A stretch of 64,000 nt of DNA. Source: Agapanthus africanus (Eukaryota > Streptophyta > Magnoliopsida > Asparagales > Amaryllidaceae). The notes under the pieces are model-generated. The model had not been told where the DNA came from. It ran no database searches and saw nothing but the letters and a program-made list of their open reading frames with translations. Below, piece after piece: positions 59,143 to 64,000 of the stretch; position 1 is the first letter of the stretch; each line of letters starts with the position of its first letter. The translations under genes and the position numbers were made by a program. The stretch covers positions 308,453,827 to 308,517,826 of the forward strand of contig CM057338.1 of NCBI GenBank assembly GCA_030015575.1, read 5' to 3'.

Positions 59143-59702
59143 GATAAACACGTTTTATTGGATGAGTCGGATTTTCCGATTCATCATGTCCCCTCCGTTG
59201 AATGTGAATATCCTCCTAAGCTTCTGACCGAGGCCATTCCTCAGTTACTTCCCTCCATCATTTTCCTACAACAAGACCATTTGATACTGTCACTTCCGTC
59301 ATCTAGTTCACTAAGTTCGGGCCCATGTTTCCTCGTGAATCTTGAAAGGTTTGACCCCATTTCTCGACATATTGATAGATTAGTACAATCCATTTTTTAT
59401 TACGATCGTTACAAATTGTACTAATTTATTCAATCAATTTTCACCCTCAAGTTCGCATTCCGTTTCTTTTTCCCTTCCGTTCATCTCCTCATATACCGGG
59501 ACTGTATACCACTTCTGTCCACGCATGGTCTCGCGTATCCTTCACTTCTTTTCTCTACGCATTCTTCCACCAACCTTGGTTGTATCATGATAGAATTTTT
59601 GAATAGTTGGTGCTAACTTTTGACCTGTGTAAGGCCTTGTATATATTGAAACTGTTCCCTCCCCCAACGTTGAACTTCAACGCTTAACAGTGGAAACACT
59701 GT
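59143..59702 (+). pseudogene. Downstream coding remnant of element H with a tail shared with element D
   Basis: In phase with the main ORF, 59158-59424 reads DESDFPIHHVPSVECEYPP and FLVNLERFDPISRHIDRLVQ, ending in a stop. Further on, in another frame (about 59555-59640), comes HQPWLYHDRIFE, a stop and LVLTFDLCKALY, which matches FYHPWCYLDKIFEWLVLIFG at the end of D's ORF. The match extends into the following TTTCCC...TTAA non-coding text. This supports a common ancestral C-terminal region in D and H. Confidence 0.6.
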
Positions 59703-59765
59703 TTCACTTAAGTTTGGGAGGGGGCTTTTTGTGTATATATATTTTGTTTTTTTTTGTTATTAAAA

Positions 59766-59827
<62 letters not shown>

Positions 59828-61328
59828 GGGAGAACCGACTATTTTTGACCCCCTCCGACAATTTTGACCCTCGTTGTGTAGCATGACAGTGAGGGCACTG
59901 TCAAGTTTAAGTTTGGGGGCGTGCTCGGTAAGCATTTCTATCCTTCGTATTCATTTGTATATTCTGCATTTGCATACATATTCGAAAACCCATAAAAAAT
60001 TAGAAAATTTTCCTAAAAACATACAAATTTTGTCGTTAAGTTAGCTAGTGGGAGAACTTAGATCTGATATTTCGACGGTTTTGTTTGATGAGATAGGAAC
60101 AGCTAAATCCTATTTTTAGATTTTGAAAACCTAAAAGATAACCCTCTTTTGAGTTTAACTGTAGCTAATATACGTCTTTATATCACACTACACGTGTCGT
60201 GAGTTTTGAAAATTAGATGACAAGTCGATATGTCTTAAAACTTTTAAATTGATAAACTATTTTTGAGTATCAAACATGTTTGTTTTGAAATAAGTAATAT
60301 CAAGAATAGTTTATAAAGTGAAGTGGATATGAAGGGATATTATAGATTCCTTAATAGGAACTAATTCTGAAGAATAACCCATCTGGAACTTGACTGGAGT
60401 GATTACACACCTGATCTACTAACACGTATTTTATCCTAAAAATAATTGAACAACTGGTTATATTTCCGTTCGCATTGAATTGTTATGATTTTCACGCCAA
60501 AATGAGTCCTTTTGTTTTAGGGCCTAGGTAACTTAAGCAATTAAGTCCGCCGGGGTATCTCTATACCTAATGCCCTACAACAACTGGTTTGGGTGCATTG
60601 GCCCAAAGCTCGCTAAGAAGCCTAGAAAGTCCAAATTAAAACAAAGTCAAGCAAGTGTTCGCTCCGAGTTAAAATTCTTAACGGTTCTTTGTGTGAGAAT
60701 AATCTTGACAAAAGACAAGTTCTTATAAAAATATTTTTAATGGAGATATGAAAGTTTTATCCTATGATAACGACTATTGCATGTTCACGAAGGTGTGTAT
60801 GAAACGAAAACAAGTAAAAGGTGGAGTGAAGAATAAGACCTAGTTTCCTGTTAAAGATGATAGAAATTCTGAATTTGAAACCTAGCTGGAAAACGAAACT
60901 TCAGAAAAACTCAACGCTTTATAAAACTTGTGTGATCCTTTTGAAGTTTTATCCGGTCTTTATTTTGTGACGTGATAACTTTAATCGATCCTTTTGAAAC
61001 TTAACGACACTATTTGCATCGCACATAAAGACGTATAGAATCTTAAGTTAAATAAGAAGCGAGGTGTGAAAAATAAAGATCTGATATTTCTAACTAAGGA
61101 TAATAGAATTTCTAGCTTTAAAGCTAAACCTTAGGATTAAAATCAATAGTTATTTCGCGAAGCTAGCTTGACGGGATTTTGTGTGTGTAATCCGCTGAAA
61201 ATCCTCAGGAGAAAACACTCCTCCTACTAGGGACACCTAGAGGTTTAACGGCTTGTTGCATGAGCTCAGTGCAATCGCGTTCCTTGCGAAAGTGAGGTTA
61301 GGATTTTGTTTTGCTCGGGACGAGCAAA
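59703..61328 (+). other. 3' non-coding region of element H
   Basis: Contains polypurine-like tracts at 59708-59724 (TTAAGTTTGGGAGGGGG) and 59906-59920 (TTTAAGTTTGGGGGCG), an (ATA)n microsatellite, a stretch with CAACTGGTTTG shared with D, and a strongly conserved block (61175-61305) ending just before the functional polypurine tract. A short inverted repeat, TTTTGCTCG-GGA-CGAGCAAAA, is at 61310-61330. Confidence 0.75.
59766..59825. repeat. (ATA)n microsatellite, about 19 units
   Basis: Uninterrupted trinucleotide run; the poly-Tyr minus-strand ORF across it is an artefact of the repeat. Confidence 0.97.
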
Positions 61329-61330
61329 AG

Positions 61331-61346
61331 ATAAGTTTGGGGTATT
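61331..61346 (+). other. Polypurine tract of element H
   Basis: GATAAGTTTGGGGTATT next to the LTR start TGTTCATC, in the usual Athila-type form. Confidence 0.85.
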
Positions 61347-62947
61347 TGTTCATCACAGAAAACTGCATTTCAATACAGTTCATACATTATCATTTTTGTA
61401 TTATATCGATACTATTAACCCATGTCTACCCAATAAATACAAATTACAGGTATTCATGACAAAACATTGGAAACACACTCAAATACACGGATATGACATT
61501 TGTGAGCCAACACTGCAACTGGAACTGAATGCCGATCTATATTTAAATAATTTCTTTTTACAACATGCATGTGTACACACTTTTTATCAAAAATGGTCCA
61601 ACACATTACAAGTGTGAACACCTTTTGTGATGCATGAAGCTTGGGGGCTGCCTTGCATAAGTGGGCACACAAGTTGGCACACACATATGATGACTTGTGT
61701 AAGAGAAGAGGCGAGTGGGTGTAGGTAATGAGTGATATGAAAAGTTGTGATGTGATTTAAAGGTTTGATTTCCCTCCAAAACTACTGAGTACAACCCAGA
61801 CTCCTACAAAGCGATCAAACAACACCAGTAGGATTATGGAGAGCACCCAACGTCACAAAACAAACACGAGCCTAATTGCCCAAAAGATGAGCGGCGAAAA
61901 TGTCTAAATATCCGGCGCCGCCGGTCCTATCATGAAGAATGCGCCCTATTTTTCTTCTGGCTTTCCCTTGTTGTCACATCATCCTTATTATATTGTTTGT
62001 TTAATTTTATTTTGTGCCTATAAGTACCAGATCAGTGAGCAAGGAAAAAGGGGACTTTGAGCTATAAGTTTACTCTTTGTTTCATTTTTCATTTTGAAGC
62101 TTTGTACATAGTAGCTGGTTCACCTTGAGTTCTTTGCCTTCTATTGATCTTGCAATCTCTTTATTGAGCTTGCAAGTTTAAGTTTTGGTTATTGAACTCA
62201 TGGTTTGTATCATCACTTGGAATTAATAAAGTTTTCATTTTGCACTTGGGTTCTTAGTATTCCTTTTCTATCTCTTTTACTTACTTGCAATTTAATTTCT
62301 TACCATTTACTTACTTGCAATGTTGTGTTATTCCTATTATGTCATTTAATTTGCTCTTTCTTTTGTTGTTTTGATGGTTTGTGAATAGTGGTATTGTTAG
62401 CAAAAGAGAGTGGTTATGTAAATTAAGATTTTCTTTGCTCATTTCCTTTACCCGATATTTTCCCATTGAACTCCGTCCAAACCTTACGCAAGCACTTCGT
62501 TAGGCATCCGACCCTACTAAGGTATCGGGGATCCCTAACCGTGACTAGGTGCATTCGGTTTGGCCAGAGGCGAAATTCAAGAGACAAGAACGGACGGACA
62601 AGGGTCAATAAGCCGGATTTCACTAATACCGTGGTTAAGCACCCCAATCCATGTTGTTACCGATTACTCTAGCTTCAATAGTCAAGCTCGGCACAAAGGA
62701 TCGAGTACGTATTTCCCTAAATTACACGAACCAATCTCTATTCCTAACAAACTTATACTTTGCATATACAAACACTTAGGTTAGAATCGAACAGTTCCGA
62801 CCCTTGCTTAACTCGTGATAAGAAGAACATAAAACACACCATCTCCCTGCGGACGACCCGTACTCATCGCGGCTAGCTACACGCGACGCCATCTTGATTG
62901 TGGTTAATTTTAGAACTAGATACGACACGCGAATTCCTTACCGATCA
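61347..62947 (+). repeat. 3' LTR of element H (1601 bp)
   Basis: Begins TGTTCATCACAGAAAACTGC and ends TTACCGATCA, followed by CACGC. Near-collinear with the 5' LTR, with scattered substitutions mostly of transition type. Confidence 0.92.
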
Positions 62948-62952
62948 CACGC

Positions 62953-64000
62953 ATCTAATATAATCACTTAAAAGTAGTCGTATTGTGTATATATGTGCAA
63001 TCATTTAAAAGAAGTCGTACAGTGTATTTATAACGGCATAAGCAGCGGTTGTTTATTTGTAAGCTATATAAACATTTCATTAAAATATACGTCACGCCAT
63101 TTGAAAATAATATAGAAAGTTTTCTTTTGAAAAACACTTGTGTCGATTATAGAAACGTGGAAAATAGCATGACAATAGCTCTTTTGAAAGTGATAGCAAA
63201 CACCGATACATGAAAATATTATCTCAAGTACTGTCTTTTGGACCGGTCCTGTTTGATAACTATATAGTTTAATATATCTCATTCTCGGCAGGATATCCAT
63301 GACGACCCTCCGGTCCCCTGCAAGACATCTTATGCCTTCTAACCTCAATCACTCATGGATTGATCACAAATCACCTCCATCGCTTATGGATTGACCACAC
63401 CATATATCCGTAATCGGTTCTTCCCCATCTCGATATCGGATATCAACAAAATATTCCACCATGTATCCGTAATCGGTTCTCCCCCATCTCGATATCGGAT
63501 AACAACAAACCATAAATACATAAAAACTCATGGTGGACGTATCTTCATTATATCAAGAGTAAAACGGAATATGCAAACATAACCAAGTTTATAAAATAAT
63601 ACCACGCGGTTTCCCAAATCTCATGGAAAACACGGCACGCACTAATAACAGTATCATAACGTTAACGGATAACATGTAAAGCAAGCGTAGCGTAAACAAA
63701 TGATGAGAAAACACAGTGTAAACAAATAAAAAGTAAAGCAAGCACAGCGTAAACTAATAATAAGCAAAGCACTGCGTGAATGAGCATTGTAAATAGATAA
63801 ATACTTCCGAAAAATCCAATTATAGTTTAAAATATAACGAAATGTTGTTTGGAAATAAGGAAGCTGGGATATTTTAAAAATAGATATCCCTTTTGAAGTC
63901 CAGCAGCGCATCCCTTGTATTATAGTTTTAAAATTGGAAACGAATAGTTAGTTTTAGAAATAAGTATAACTTTTGTATTTTCATAATCTCCCAATCGAAG
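62953..64000 (+). repeat. Segment copy P2, continuation right of element H to window end
   Basis: Matches 48573-49690 of P1 (AATATAATCACTTAAAAGTA; ATCGGTTCTTCCCCATCTCG pair at 63410-63500; GTAAAGCAAGC array at 63675-63800; CATAATCTCCCAATCGA at the end). Non-coding; the match runs to the window end, so P2 continues beyond. Confidence 0.7.

Larger units (their letters stand above)
54933..62947 (+). mobile_element. Element H: non-autonomous Athila-like retrotransposon with an unknown ORF
   Basis: LTRs of 1600 and 1601 bp, tRNA-Asp-type primer site, polypurine tract, and target duplications CATGC (54928-54932) / CACGC (62948-62952), which differ by one C/T change. P1 has the empty site (GCACGCATCC, 48568). 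The 4.8-kb interior has no gag capsid, protease, RT, RNase H or integrase that I can recognise. It has one main reading frame of about 400 codons with two in-frame stops. LTR ends, leader and 3' blocks are shared with D, so it belongs to the same group and must use enzymes from another element. Confidence 0.9.

Noticed and set aside
59708..59935. Minus-strand ORF with a long poly-Tyr run
   Set aside because: Produced by the (ATA)n microsatellite at 59766-59825.

Overview
The window is plant nuclear DNA, almost certainly from a flowering plant, and it consists of nested transposable elements. The evidence is five kinds of plant mobile element: Ty3/gypsy Tat/Ogre, Ty3/gypsy Athila-like, a gypsy element with a Del/Tekay-style LTR, Ty1/copia, and En/Spm (CACTA). 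There is also a LINE-type RNase H domain. I see no intact host gene, no functional tRNA or rRNA gene, and nothing bacterial. The species cannot be told from the sequence. The setting looks heterochromatic or pericentromeric: insertions are stacked in one another, and most reading frames carry stops of the kind expected from deamination of methylated cytosine.

Layout from the left. (1) 1-9974, minus strand: element A, a Tat/Ogre-type gypsy element cut off by the window start. Its LTR (8979-9974), primer site, gag, protease, RT, RNase H, second (archaeal-type) RNase H and integrase are all recognisable, all broken. (2) 9975-11540: an LTR-like block (C1) with a GCGC-rich minisatellite on each side of a TATA box. 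(3) 11541-17469, minus: element B, a gypsy gag-protease remnant with a 4.0-kb Del/Tekay-type LTR. (4) 17470-22053, plus: the 3' part of a CACTA transposon (TNP2 transposase, a second gene, subterminal repeats, terminal repeat). (5) 22790-64000: two tandem copies (P1, P2) of an old segment that includes a LINE RNase H domain, each interrupted by different insertions.

The insertions in region 5 have exact boundaries. Element D (23098-41463, plus) is an 18.4-kb Athila-like element in P1 with target duplication TGCAC. The copia element E (27239-36878, minus; target duplication GTAAC) sits inside D's gag. A copia solo LTR, F (46232-48303; TGGTT), lies further along P1. Element H (54933-62947, plus; CATGC/CACGC) is a second Athila-like element, in P2. 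Wherever one segment copy is occupied, the other supplies the empty site. So D, F and H are younger than the segment duplication, and E is younger than D.

D and H are the most interesting parts. They share a tRNA-Asp primer site, LTR 3' ends, leader blocks, a block just before the 3' LTR and a short C-terminal protein tail. Neither carries reverse transcriptase or integrase. D keeps gag and protease; H has only a roughly 400-codon acidic ORF that I do not recognise. They look like a non-autonomous Athila-derived group that is mobilised in trans.
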